From: Legionella busanensis
Lineage (GTDB): Bacteria > Pseudomonadota > Gammaproteobacteria > Legionellales > Legionellaceae
Direction: 5' to 3'
Assembly: GCF_900461525.1 (NCBI RefSeq)
Contig: NZ_UGOD01000001.1
Span: 3,144,001 to 3,208,000 of the forward strand
DNA: 64,000 bases
Positions 55,954 through 64,000 of this stretch are shown here, one piece after another; positions within the stretch are counted from its first letter, which is position 1; each line of letters begins with the position of its first letter. The position numbers were made by a program, and so were the translations under genes. The notes below the pieces were generated by a model, which had not been told where the DNA came from, did no database searches, and was given only the letters and a program-made list of their open reading frames with translations.

Positions 55954-55961
55954 TAGCCAAA

Positions 55962-58199
55962 TTAATCTTCTTTTGGTGAGTATAACTCTTCTGGCTCTGT
56001 CACATTACTTTGTCCATCTAGATTAGATGTTTTATCTTCCTGATTAGTTACCTCTTCTGAATTTAAAGACTCTTGTCCTTGTTCCTCAGAAGCTTCTGGC
56101 TGGCTAGGTGCTGCAGCTTGTGGCTTATCTTTCCATTCAAGTTTAATGCGATTTTGTTTATCGATACCTGCAACATAGACTTCGATTTCTTGACCTTCGC
56201 TTAGTACTGACTCAACTTTTTGATTTCTATCACTACAAATTTGTGAGATATGTAATAAGCCATCCTTTCCAGGTAACAAATTAATAAAAGCACCAAAATC
56301 AACAATTTTGCTAACTTTACCTTTATATGTTTGCCCTACTTCAACCTCAGCAACTAGTGCCTTGATTTGCCGTTGTGCATCCTCTAAAGCTTCAGCATCA
56401 GGTGAGAATAATTGAATTGTACCAGAGTCATCTATATCGATAGAAACACCGGTAGATTCAATTAAACCTTTAATTGTTGTACCACCTTTTCCAATAACAG
56501 TGCGAATTTTATCTTCAGCGACTTTCATAGTTGTAATACGTGGCGCGTGCTTAGAAAGCTCTTCACGATGCTCAGAAAGTGCATTATTCATAACGCTTAA
56601 AATATGAATTCGACCTGCTAAGGCTTGATCTAACGCTTGTTGCATAATTTCTTTAGTAATACCTGTAATTTTAATATCCATCTGTAGCGCAGTAACACCT
56701 TTTTCAGTTCCCGCTACTTTAAAATCCATATCACCTAAATGATCTTCATCACCTAAGATATCTGTTAAGACGGCGAAACGTTCGCCTTCTTTAATAAGTC
56801 CCATAGCCACACCAGCTACAGGTGCTTTTAAGGGAACGCCAGCATCCATTAATGCTAAGCTAGTACCGCAAACAGTAGCCATTGAACTTGATCCATTAGA
56901 CTCTGTAATTTCAGAAACAACACGTAAAACATATGGAAATTCATTGGCCTGTGGTAAAACAGCCATTAAGCTTCGTTTAGCAAGACGCCCATGACCAATT
57001 TCTCTACGTTTTGGACTTCCCACCATGCCAGTTTCTCCTACTGAATAAGGAGGAAAATTATAGTGCAGCATAAATCGGTCTTTACTTTCGCCTATCAAGC
57101 TATCTAAAATTTGCGCATCCCGCTCATTTCCTAAAGTAGCAGCTACAATCGCTTGAGTTTCACCGCGCGTAAAAAGAGCTGAGCCATGTGCTCGCTCTAA
57201 AAGTTTAGTACGAATAGCAATTGGTCTAACCGTTTGGTTGTCCCTACCATCGATACGGGGCTCACCGTCTAGAATACGTTGTCTGACCAATTTTTTCTCT
57301 AAATCACTTACGAAATCAGCAATACTTGATTGATCAATTTCAGCTTGCTCGGCAACGATAGTATCAACTACTTGTTGCTTTATACTCAATAATTGCTGGC
57401 GGCGTTCTTGTTTGTCCCTAATTAAATAGGCCTGACTAACAGCATCTGTAGCAAGCGCTTCAATGCGATTTTTTAATTCTTCATTACTAGTAGGCGGCAT
57501 CCAGTTCCAAGTTGGTTTATTAACTTCCCCTGCTAATTCTTTAATTCCTTGAATAACACCTTGAAACATTTCATGACCAAATAAAACGGCACCAAGCATG
57601 ATTTCTTCGCTTAATTCACGCGCTTCAGACTCAACCATTAAAATAGCATCATTAGTTCCTGCAACGACTAAATCCAAGTCAGATTGCTGAATCATTTTAT
57701 GGCCTGGATTGAGCAAATAAATACCATCTTTATAACCAACACGCGCTGCACCTATAGGCCCTTGAAAAGGAATACCAGATATAGCGAGTGCTGCAGAAGC
57801 ACCGATCATCGCTATAATGTCGGCTGGTACCTCTGGATTGAGTGACATTACTGTAGCAATAATTTGTACTTCATTATAAAAACCATCTGGAAATAGAGGG
57901 CGTAAGGGGCGATCCATTAAACGAGAAATTAATGTTTCTGACTCTGACGGGCGTCCTTCTCGCTTATTAAACCCACCAGGAATTTTTCCTGCAGCATAGG
58001 TTTTTTCTTGATAATTCACTGTCAAAGGGAAAAAACTATTATCGCCAGCGCCTTCTTTATTCCCTACTACAGTTACCAAAACTTGAGTGCCACCCATACT
58101 TGCAAAGATAGCTCCATCAGCTTGGCGTGCTATTTCACCCGTTTCTAGAGACAAAATATGCTCACCAAATCTTATCTCTTTAACAATTTTTCTACTCAC
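55962..58199 (-). CDS. pnp: Polynucleotide phosphorylase
   Basis: PNPase degrades RNA 3' to 5' by phosphorolysis, alone or in the degradosome. Two RNase PH-like cores are present ([40 protein letters not shown] with [11 protein letters not shown] and [19 protein letters not shown]), then KH ([14 protein letters not shown]) and S1 ([20 protein letters not shown]) domains and an acidic Gln/Glu-rich tail. 745 residues. The start is GTG at 58199 with GAGG eight bases upstream. In E. coli pnp represses itself through its leader, here the region of the rpsO-pnp hairpin. Confidence 0.98.
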   Translation of the reverse strand: MSRKIVKEIRFGEHILSLETGEIARQADGAIFASMGGTQVLVTVVGNKEGAGDNSFFPLTVNYQEKTYAAGKIPGGFNKREGRPSESETLISRLMDRPLRPLFPDGFYNEVQIIATVMSLNPEVPADIIAMIGASAALAISGIPFQGPIGAARVGYKDGIYLLNPGHKMIQQSDLDLVVAGTNDAILMVESEARELSEEIMLGAVLFGHEMFQGVIQGIKELAGEVNKPTWNWMPPTSNEELKNRIEALATDAVSQAYLIRDKQERRQQLLSIKQQVVDTIVAEQAEIDQSSIADFVSDLEKKLVRQRILDGEPRIDGRDNQTVRPIAIRTKLLERAHGSALFTRGETQAIVAATLGNERDAQILDSLIGESKDRFMLHYNFPPYSVGETGMVGSPKRREIGHGRLAKRSLMAVLPQANEFPYVLRVVSEITESNGSSSMATVCGTSLALMDAGVPLKAPVAGVAMGLIKEGERFAVLTDILGDEDHLGDMDFKVAGTEKGVTALQMDIKITGITKEIMQQALDQALAGRIHILSVMNNALSEHREELSKHAPRITTMKVAEDKIRTVIGKGGTTIKGLIESTGVSIDIDDSGTIQLFSPDAEALEDAQRQIKALVAEVEVGQTYKGKVSKIVDFGAFINLLPGKDGLLHISQICSDRNQKVESVLSEGQEIEVYVAGIDKQNRIKLEWKDKPQAAAPSQPEASEEQGQESLNSEEVTNQEDKTSNLDGQSNVTEPEELYSPKED

Positions 58200-58225
58200 G
58201 TAACTTACCTCATTAGAAATTAAAA

Positions 58226-58252
58226 AAAAGGCGCAGAATAACTGCGCCTTTT
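58226..58252 (-). terminator. rpsO-pnp intergenic terminator
   Basis: 11-bp stem AAAAGGCGCAG / CTGCGCCTTTT with a 5-nt loop and a T8 tract on the minus strand. It should end part of the rpsO transcripts before pnp, as at the same place in E. coli. Confidence 0.88.
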
Positions 58253-58296
58253 ATGATGTATACAGCAGGTGTCTTATCCCTAAGGAAAATAGACTT

Positions 58297-58572
58297 TTAA
58301 TAAGAATCACGCAGTCCAAGGCTTTGAATAAGATCTTGGTATCGTGCTTGATCTATGCTTTTTAAATATTTTAAAAGCTTACGTCTTTTATTAACAAGTG
58401 CTTGTAAACCACGACGTGAATGAAAATCTTTACGATTTACCTTAAAATGTTCTGTTAAATATTTAATACGCTCAGACATGAGTGCCACTTGAACTTCTGG
58501 TGAACCGGTATCTTGGTCAGCGCGTTGATACTTTTTTACAACTTCTGCTTTTTGTGCGCTAGCTAGCGACAT
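58297..58572 (-). CDS. rpsO: Ribosomal protein S15
   Basis: 91 residues. S15 is a primary 16S-binding protein of the 30S platform. [39 protein letters not shown] and [10 protein letters not shown] are typical. GGGAG precedes the start. It lies between truB and pnp, the usual gammaproteobacterial order; 200 bp separate it from truB. Confidence 0.98.
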   Translation of the reverse strand: MSLASAQKAEVVKKYQRADQDTGSPEVQVALMSERIKYLTEHFKVNRKDFHSRRGLQALVNKRRKLLKYLKSIDQARYQDLIQSLGLRDSY

Positions 58573-58771
58573 AGGCTTACTCCCAAATATAAGCTAAGTA
58601 TATTTTAATAAAGTTGTGTATTCTAGCAAGGCCTATGCTAGGACACAAGTACTTAGCCACAATTATAGTTAATATTTTGCTCAGTCCAGAAATGAATTAA
58701 TTTAACAAAAAGACTTTATAAGGAACAGAAAAGCAACCATTTATTTATTTAACTAATATTCAAAAGATATA

Positions 58772-59698
58772 TTATAATTTCAAACCGCTCATATTTTTAG
58801 CTAACAATCGCTTTACCTTTAGTACACTAGCGTCACTTAAATCCCCCAAGCCTATAAACTGCCCTTGATGATTGTGCAAACGCACACAGCCATGCGCTAG
58901 ATCATTGTCTAGGGTCGTAATGATTTTTCCTTGACGTAAATGTGCTTCTTGGCAATCATCAATAGTAACAATTGGAAAATGATTAACTGCATATTCACAG
59001 GGAATTAAACATGCTAATAATGATTCTGAGTCAAGACAAGTTAAGTCACTCAATTCATACATAGGTTTATTTTTAAAATGATCAATATAAACTCTATGGA
59101 GCTTAGTTAAATGCGCATAAACACCTAAATTCTCTCCAATATCTTCAACTAAATTGCGGATATAGGTTCCTTTACCACAATGTACTTTAATAGTGAAATA
59201 TTGGCCATCAAATGCAAGTAGCTCTATAGAATATATATTTATAGGTCTTGCTTCTCTCGCTATTGTAATTCCAGCACGTGCAAACTTATAAAGTGGTTGA
59301 CCTTTAAATTTTAATGCCGAATACATAGAGGGTATTTGCAGCGTTGGCCCAAGAAATTGGTTAATACTTTCTTCTAATTGTTGCTTTTGAATAGCATACT
59401 CGTCAACCGCCGCGATAATTGCTCCGCAAGCGTCACCCGTATCAGTTTTAGCGCCTAATAAACCTGTGGCGAGATAAACCTTACTATCACTTAATAAATA
59501 CTGACTAAATTTAGTTGCTTCGCCAAAACAGATTGGTAACATGCCGGTAGCGAGTGGATCTAAGCTGCCAGTGTGGCCTGCTTTCATTGCTTTAAAAAGA
59601 TGTTTTACTTTTTGTAGGGCTAGGTTAGAGGTAATTCCTTGCGGTTTATTCAGCAGCAATATTCCATTTATTGGCCTCTTCTTTTCATTCATGCTCAT
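58772..59698 (-). CDS. truB: tRNA pseudouridine(55) synthase
   Basis: TruB makes pseudouridine 55 in the T loop of tRNAs. Motif II with the catalytic Asp is [36 protein letters not shown] opens the enzyme, and [14 protein letters not shown] plus the C-terminal PUA-like domain follow. The longer frame starts at 59722, but the ATG at 59698 (or 59692) near the rbfA stop is more likely, giving an overlap of 14 (or 8) nt with rbfA. About 308 residues is typical. Confidence 0.95.
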   Translation of the reverse strand: MSMNEKKRPINGILLLNKPQGITSNLALQKVKHLFKAMKAGHTGSLDPLATGMLPICFGEATKFSQYLLSDSKVYLATGLLGAKTDTGDACGAIIAAVDEYAIQKQQLEESINQFLGPTLQIPSMYSALKFKGQPLYKFARAGITIAREARPINIYSIELLAFDGQYFTIKVHCGKGTYIRNLVEDIGENLGVYAHLTKLHRVYIDHFKNKPMYELSDLTCLDSESLLACLIPCEYAVNHFPIVTIDDCQEAHLRQGKIITTLDNDLAHGCVRLHNHQGQFIGLGDLSDASVLKVKRLLAKNMSGLKL

Positions 59699-60059
59699 GA
59701 TCAGAATCTTGGCGAGGCACATTTACATCATCAATAAGTTTTCTTAAGCGCCGGCCATATTCTATTGACTCATCATAAACAAAATGCAACTGAGGGACAG
59801 TACGCAACTTTATTGTACGTGCTAGTGCTGTTCTTAAATAACTCGCTGCCGTATTTAAAATCTGCACTGTTTGTTCGACATCGCTATTTAATACAGTGAA
59901 ATACACTTTTGCATGTCCTAAATCAGCAGAGATTTTTACTGCTGAAATAGTAACAAAAGCAGGCATGCGTGGATCTTTGATTTCTTGCTGAATAATTTGT
60001 GATAGCTTGCGCTGAATCATTTCTGCTACACGATCGGTGCGCTTAAAGTTATTACTCAT
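59685..60059 (-). CDS. rbfA: 30S ribosome-binding factor RbfA
   Basis: 124-residue KH-like factor for late 30S assembly and cold adaptation. [39 protein letters not shown] and [18 protein letters not shown] are the family hallmarks. Its ATG overlaps the infB stop as ATGA, and its 3' end overlaps truB. Confidence 0.97.
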   Translation of the reverse strand: MSNNFKRTDRVAEMIQRKLSQIIQQEIKDPRMPAFVTISAVKISADLGHAKVYFTVLNSDVEQTVQILNTAASYLRTALARTIKLRTVPQLHFVYDESIEYGRRLRKLIDDVNVPRQDSDHEHE

Positions 60060-62713
60060 AAATCTCGCTTGATTTCTATTGTCTCAAATACTTCGATTAA
60101 ATCGCCAGCCTTGACATCATTATAATTTTTAACACCTATACCACATTCAAAGCCCTGTCGAACCTCAATTACATCATCTTTAAATCGTCTTAGGGATTCC
60201 AGTGTACCTTCATATATGACAACGTTATCACGTAATACTCGAATAGGGTTATTTCTTTTGATAGTACCTTCTATAACCATACATCCTGCAATAGCACCTA
60301 ATTTGGGCGAGCGGAAGACATCACGTACCTCAGCAATACCAATAATTTCTTCTTTAAATTGCGGTGCAAGCATGCCTGAAAGCGCACTTTTAACTTGATC
60401 GACGATGTCATAAATCACGCTATAATAATGCAGAGAAACAGACTCTTGCTCAGCAAGACGTTTAGCCCCGCCATCTGCGCGAACATTAAAGCCTATGAGA
60501 ATAGCATTTGACGCAATCGCAAGATGCACATCAGATTCAGTAATACCACCAACACCACTTGCCACGATTTGTACTTTTACTTCCTCATTAGATAATTTAA
60601 CTAATGCATCAGCAATAGCCTCCACAGAGCCCTGCATGTCCGCTTTAAGTACAATACCAAGCACCTTAGTCTCGGCCATAGCCATATTTTCAAATATACC
60701 TTCAATACTTGATTTTTGTCGGCGTGCTAATTTTACATCTCGGAACTTTCCTTGGCGGAATAAAGCAACTTCCCTTGCTTTCTTTTCATCAGTAACAACA
60801 ACTGCCTCATCACCGGCATGAGGAATAGCAGATAAACCTAGTACCTCTACTGGAATTGATGGACCTGCACTGTCAATTTGCGAGCCATTATCGCTAACTA
60901 AAGCTTTAACACGTCCATATTGAAAACCAGCTAATAATATATCACCTTTATGAAGGGTACCGTTTTGCACTAGTACAGTTGCAACAGGCCCGCGTCCTTT
61001 GTCAAGTCTAGATTCAATGACAACTCCTCGAGCCGCTCCATCTGTATGCGCTTTTAATTCTAATACTTCTGCTTGCAATAATACTGAATCCAGAAGATCA
61101 TCAACGCCCAACCCTGTCTTTGCAGAAATATTTACAAACATGGTATCACCGCCCCACGATTCAGGAATAACCTCATAGTTGGACAGTTCATTCATTACAC
61201 GTTCAGGATCAACATCAGGTTTATCCATTTTATTAACAGCAACAATCATTGGAACTTTCGCAGCTTTAGCATGTTGTACTGCTTCAATAGTTTGTGGTTT
61301 TACACCATCATCTCCAGCAACGATTAAGATAACAATATCTGTTGCTTGTGCACCGCGAGCGCGCATTGCGGTAAATGCAGCGTGACCTGGTGTATCTAAA
61401 AAGGTAATATTTCCTTTAGGCGTGCTCACATGATAGGCACCAATATGTTGAGTAATACCACCTGCTTCTCCAGCTGCAACTCGAGTGCGGCGAATATAAT
61501 CAAGTAAAGAAGTTTTACCATGGTCTACGTGTCCCATAATAGTAACTACAGGTGCACGAGGCTCTTGGTTACTACCTTGTGTTAAGGTATTACCTAAATC
61601 TTGTTCAATAGCATCTTCTTTAAGTACCTTTGGTCGATGCCCCATTTCCTCAACAACAATAACTGCTGTATCTTGATCAATCACCTGATTAATTGTTGCC
61701 ATAGCGCCAAGGCCCATCATAACTTTAATGACCTCTGCGGCTTTTACTGACATTCGTTTAGCTAACTCAGCAACAGTAATTGTTTCAGGTATAACTACAT
61801 CACGAATTACAGGTGCAGTAGGCATAGCAAAACCATGGGTTAATGCTTCTTCTGCTTCACGATATTTCTCTGATTTTTCATTACCTTTACGTTTTTTCGC
61901 TTTATTACGCTTAAAACGAACCTGAGCATTTTCATCATCAATTTGAGGAGGTTGATATTTATTCTTCTTTTTACCTTTTTTCTCAGATTTGTCACTCTCT
62001 TCATAGTCAAAGTGCTTTTTCTTAGCCCCTTTTTCTATTTCTGTCTTTGGAGCGACTATTGCTGGATCCTTTACAAATAATTTAAGAGCCAAATCATCTT
62101 CTTGCTCTAACTCTTCTGTGGTATTTATTTCATCAATGTGCTCAGAAGTAGTTTCAGCCTCGAGTTCTTCTCCACTAGCTAATTGTTCCTCTTTAGCTTC
62201 AGGCATTTTTACTTCTTCTTCGCTTATACTGGTGTCAGGGGCTTCAGCTTGTTCAGAAGATGTAGCCGAGGTAGTTTCATTTATATTTCCTTCCACTTCC
62301 GTAGTTGGAATTATTAAATTCTCTTCTAATAAGGAATCTGTAGCCTGCTCTTGTATGCCTTCATTAGCAGAGAGCTGTTCATTTGGAGTTTGCTCTGGTA
62401 ATGCTGAACGTTTTACATACGTTTTCTTTTTTCTAAATTCAACATTTACTGTTTTAGATTTGTGAATATCATTACCCTGCGGTATCTGTGTTAAGCTTTT
62501 GCGTTGCAAAGTAAAGCGCTCAGGTGTAGTACGTATATCACGTTTACCACTGCTTTTTAGATAATTTAGCAAGATTCGCTTTTGGTCTTCATTTACAGTT
62601 TGCACATCATTCGTAAATGATAAACCCGCTTCCTGCAACTGGTTCAATAAACGCTCAACTGGAATTCCCACAACTTGAGCCAATTGTTTAACCGTTACAT
62701 CCGCCATATTCAT
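60056..62713 (-). CDS. infB: Translation initiation factor IF-2
   Basis: 885 residues. The N-terminal domain ([20 protein letters not shown]) and a long charged linker full of Glu/Lys/Ser precede the G domain: G1 [15 protein letters not shown]2 [11 protein letters not shown]3 DTPGHAAF, G4 NKMDKPD. Domains II, III and IV follow. IF-2 brings fMet-tRNA to the 30S subunit. The start could be 62713 (MNMADV) or the ATG two codons on. It begins 290 bp after nusA, which is a longer gap than in E. coli. Confidence 0.98.
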   Translation of the reverse strand: MNMADVTVKQLAQVVGIPVERLLNQLQEAGLSFTNDVQTVNEDQKRILLNYLKSSGKRDIRTTPERFTLQRKSLTQIPQGNDIHKSKTVNVEFRKKKTYVKRSALPEQTPNEQLSANEGIQEQATDSLLEENLIIPTTEVEGNINETTSATSSEQAEAPDTSISEEEVKMPEAKEEQLASGEELEAETTSEHIDEINTTEELEQEDDLALKLFVKDPAIVAPKTEIEKGAKKKHFDYEESDKSEKKGKKKNKYQPPQIDDENAQVRFKRNKAKKRKGNEKSEKYREAEEALTHGFAMPTAPVIRDVVIPETITVAELAKRMSVKAAEVIKVMMGLGAMATINQVIDQDTAVIVVEEMGHRPKVLKEDAIEQDLGNTLTQGSNQEPRAPVVTIMGHVDHGKTSLLDYIRRTRVAAGEAGGITQHIGAYHVSTPKGNITFLDTPGHAAFTAMRARGAQATDIVILIVAGDDGVKPQTIEAVQHAKAAKVPMIVAVNKMDKPDVDPERVMNELSNYEVIPESWGGDTMFVNISAKTGLGVDDLLDSVLLQAEVLELKAHTDGAARGVVIESRLDKGRGPVATVLVQNGTLHKGDILLAGFQYGRVKALVSDNGSQIDSAGPSIPVEVLGLSAIPHAGDEAVVVTDEKKAREVALFRQGKFRDVKLARRQKSSIEGIFENMAMAETKVLGIVLKADMQGSVEAIADALVKLSNEEVKVQIVASGVGGITESDVHLAIASNAILIGFNVRADGGAKRLAEQESVSLHYYSVIYDIVDQVKSALSGMLAPQFKEEIIGIAEVRDVFRSPKLGAIAGCMVIEGTIKRNNPIRVLRDNVVIYEGTLESLRRFKDDVIEVRQGFECGIGVKNYNDVKAGDLIEVFETIEIKRDL

Positions 62714-63003
62714 GATCCTCGTTCAGCAATTATTTCATCGCTTATGTTCATATTTTTTGCTTGTTGCATTATAGAATAAATTACTAACAACATGCTTTAA
62801 AACCTTAATAACTAACTACAAATTTAAAGATAAGATCCTCGATTTATTTTAGTTTAATTTTAAGCTGTCATTTTAATTTAATTATATAAATTCTTTACGA
62901 CACAACTTAAGCTCATTAAAGTTAAATAGGTCATTTTTCTATTAACTGTAAACTTTTAAATCCCACACATTTTTTTGTATTTATGTTAGTACCACTTCTG
63001 TCT
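62714..63003. other. nusA-infB spacer
   Basis: 290 bp of AT-rich sequence on the transcribed strand between nusA and infB. These two genes are usually almost adjacent. No small ORF or clear hairpin was seen, so a secondary promoter may lie here. Confidence 0.4.
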
Positions 63004-64000
63004 TTAAATAAACCAAGGTTCACGAGCTTTCATAATTAAAGCCCCAGCCTTTTCCTCAGTCATACCAGGAATATCTAATAATTCATCTACAGAAAGTTCA
63101 GCTAGTTCTTCAACTGTATTAATGCCTTGGGCGCGTAGACTAGCAGCGATATCCTCTGTCATTCCTTCTAAGGTTATTAAATCATCATCATTTGAGGAAT
63201 TTGATGTTTCAGTTCCAGATGTTAATGCTTGTGTTAATAAAGTGTCATTAGCACGATTTCTTAGCTCATCAACAATTTCTTCATCAAATTCTTCGATAGC
63301 TAAGAGCTCGTCTTTAGGTACGTAAGCAATTTCCTCAAGCGAAGAAAAGCCATTTGTTACTAATAGAGTAGCTAATTCTTCATCAATATCTAGTGCTGAA
63401 GTAAATAAATTAATACTTTTCGAAGTTTCCTCTTGATTTTTATTATTAAATTCTTCAATTGTCATAACATTGAGTGTCCAGCCAGTAAGCTGACTAGCTA
63501 ACCTTACATTCTGACCATTACGACCGATAGCTTGTGATAATTGCTCTTTCTGAACAGCTAAATCCATTGTATGAGTATCTTCATCTACAACAATAGATGA
63601 AATCTCAGCTGGTGCCATTGCATTAATCACTAACTGAGCAGGATTATCATCCCATAGAACAATATCCACTCGCTCACCACCTAACTCACTAGATACGGCT
63701 TGTACTCGAGCACCACGCATGCCCACACAGGCACCTACAGGATCAATACGGCCATCATTTGTCTTAACAGCAATTTTAGCTCGTACACCAGGCTCACGCG
63801 CAGCTGCCTTAACTTCAATAATATTTTCACCTATTTCTGGTACTTCAATTCTAAATAGCTCAACAAGCATTTCATTGCGAACCCGACTAATGTAGAGCTG
63901 CGGGCCTCTAGCTTGTGGAGTAATATCATATAAATATGCTCGAACCCTATCATTTGTCCTAAACATTTCATTAGGAAGCATCTCTTGTCGTGGTAAAAAG
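63004..64000 (-). CDS. nusA: Transcription factor NusA (5' end beyond the window)
   Basis: The frame stays open through 64000 ([20 protein letters not shown]), so the gene is cut by the right edge; about the last 330 codons are seen. It holds the end of the S1 domain, both KH domains ([40 protein letters not shown]) and two C-terminal acidic repeats ([20 protein letters not shown] and [20 protein letters not shown]) as in E. coli NusA. NusA controls pausing, termination and antitermination. Confidence 0.97.
   Translation of the reverse strand, partial: FLPRQEMLPNEMFRTNDRVRAYLYDITPQARGPQLYISRVRNEMLVELFRIEVPEIGENIIEVKAAAREPGVRAKIAVKTNDGRIDPVGACVGMRGARVQAVSSELGGERVDIVLWDDNPAQLVINAMAPAEISSIVVDEDTHTMDLAVQKEQLSQAIGRNGQNVRLASQLTGWTLNVMTIEEFNNKNQEETSKSINLFTSALDIDEELATLLVTNGFSSLEEIAYVPKDELLAIEEFDEEIVDELRNRANDTLLTQALTSGTETSNSSNDDDLITLEGMTEDIAASLRAQGINTVEELAELSVDELLDIPGMTEEKAGALIMKAREPWFI

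Larger units (their letters stand above)
55386..55961. other. AT-rich spacer with a probable gene remnant
   Basis: 576 bp between the GT-C-like gene and the pnp stop. It contains the open remnant at 55732-55923 and the pnp terminator; the rest (55386-55731) shows nothing recognisable. Confidence 0.5.

Noticed and set aside
60216-62465. Several open frames on the plus strand across infB
   Set aside because: They are antisense shadows of IF-2; low-complexity translations with no start context or family pattern.

Overview
The window is an AT-rich stretch of a gammaproteobacterial chromosome and most resembles Legionella or a close relative (Legionellales). The evidence is: an sdhCDAB-sucABCD block in the Legionella-like arrangement, next to pdxH and a LetE-like small protein; fis, prs, feoAB and pnp/rpsO/truB/rbfA/infB/nusA proteins of gammaproteobacterial type; and accessory proteins typical of intracellular Legionella, namely a long ankyrin-repeat protein, a giant helical protein, a two-hairpin membrane protein and small secreted cysteine-rich proteins. 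Species cannot be fixed by reading alone. No rRNA, insertion sequence, prophage or CRISPR array was seen. One tRNA gene (Gln, UUG) is present.

Layout. 1-2438: ggt (cut by the left edge), coaD and a Bcr/CflA-type efflux pump, all on the minus strand. 2.7-5.2 kb: lolB, a repeat-rich spacer, tRNA-Gln and prs on the plus strand. 5.6-12.1 kb: fis, a DUF945 (YdgA-like) protein, a GNAT acetyltransferase, an MFS transporter, an SseB-like protein, the LetE/RMF-like protein and pdxH. 12.5-18.8 kb: a gene for a 1862-residue helical protein, followed 37 bp later by an exported peptide deformylase. 19.1-28.7 kb: the minus-strand TCA-cycle block sdhC-sdhD-sdhA-sdhB-sucA-sucB-sucC-sucD. 29.2-31.0 kb: an RDD membrane protein, a frameshifted J-domain-like gene and an orphan. 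31.2-33.9 kb: feoA-feoB-feoC with a clear Fur box upstream. 34.0-35.8 kb: zapE with an alpha/beta hydrolase. 36.0-37.7 kb: panB-panC behind a short leader ORF. 37.7-49.3 kb is accessory: a tandem four-cysteine secreted protein, an ankyrin protein with a putative cysteine-protease head, MscS, two ribbon-helix-helix paralogues flanking a membrane protein, a BON/ElaB-like/secreted trio, a PriC-like protein and an APC permease. 49.7-55.4 kb: a KefB/KefC-type antiporter, ppa, hinT-folE and a large GT-C-like membrane protein. 56.0-64.0 kb: the translation/RNA-decay block pnp, rpsO, truB, rbfA, infB and nusA (nusA cut by the right edge).

The conserved blocks are compact, with ATGA or short overlaps at coaD-ggt, sdhC-sdhD, feoA-feoB-feoC, hydrolase-zapE, infB-rbfA and rbfA-truB. 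The spacers between accessory genes are long and AT-rich, and several carry related palindromic repeats. Points most worth following up are the RMF-like motif in the LetE-like protein, the giant protein with three kinds of internal repeat, the Cys-His-Asp head on the ankyrin protein, the frameshifted J-domain gene lacking HPD, the leader ORF before panB, and the dispersed palindrome family. Function assignments come from motifs and remembered families; no database search was possible.
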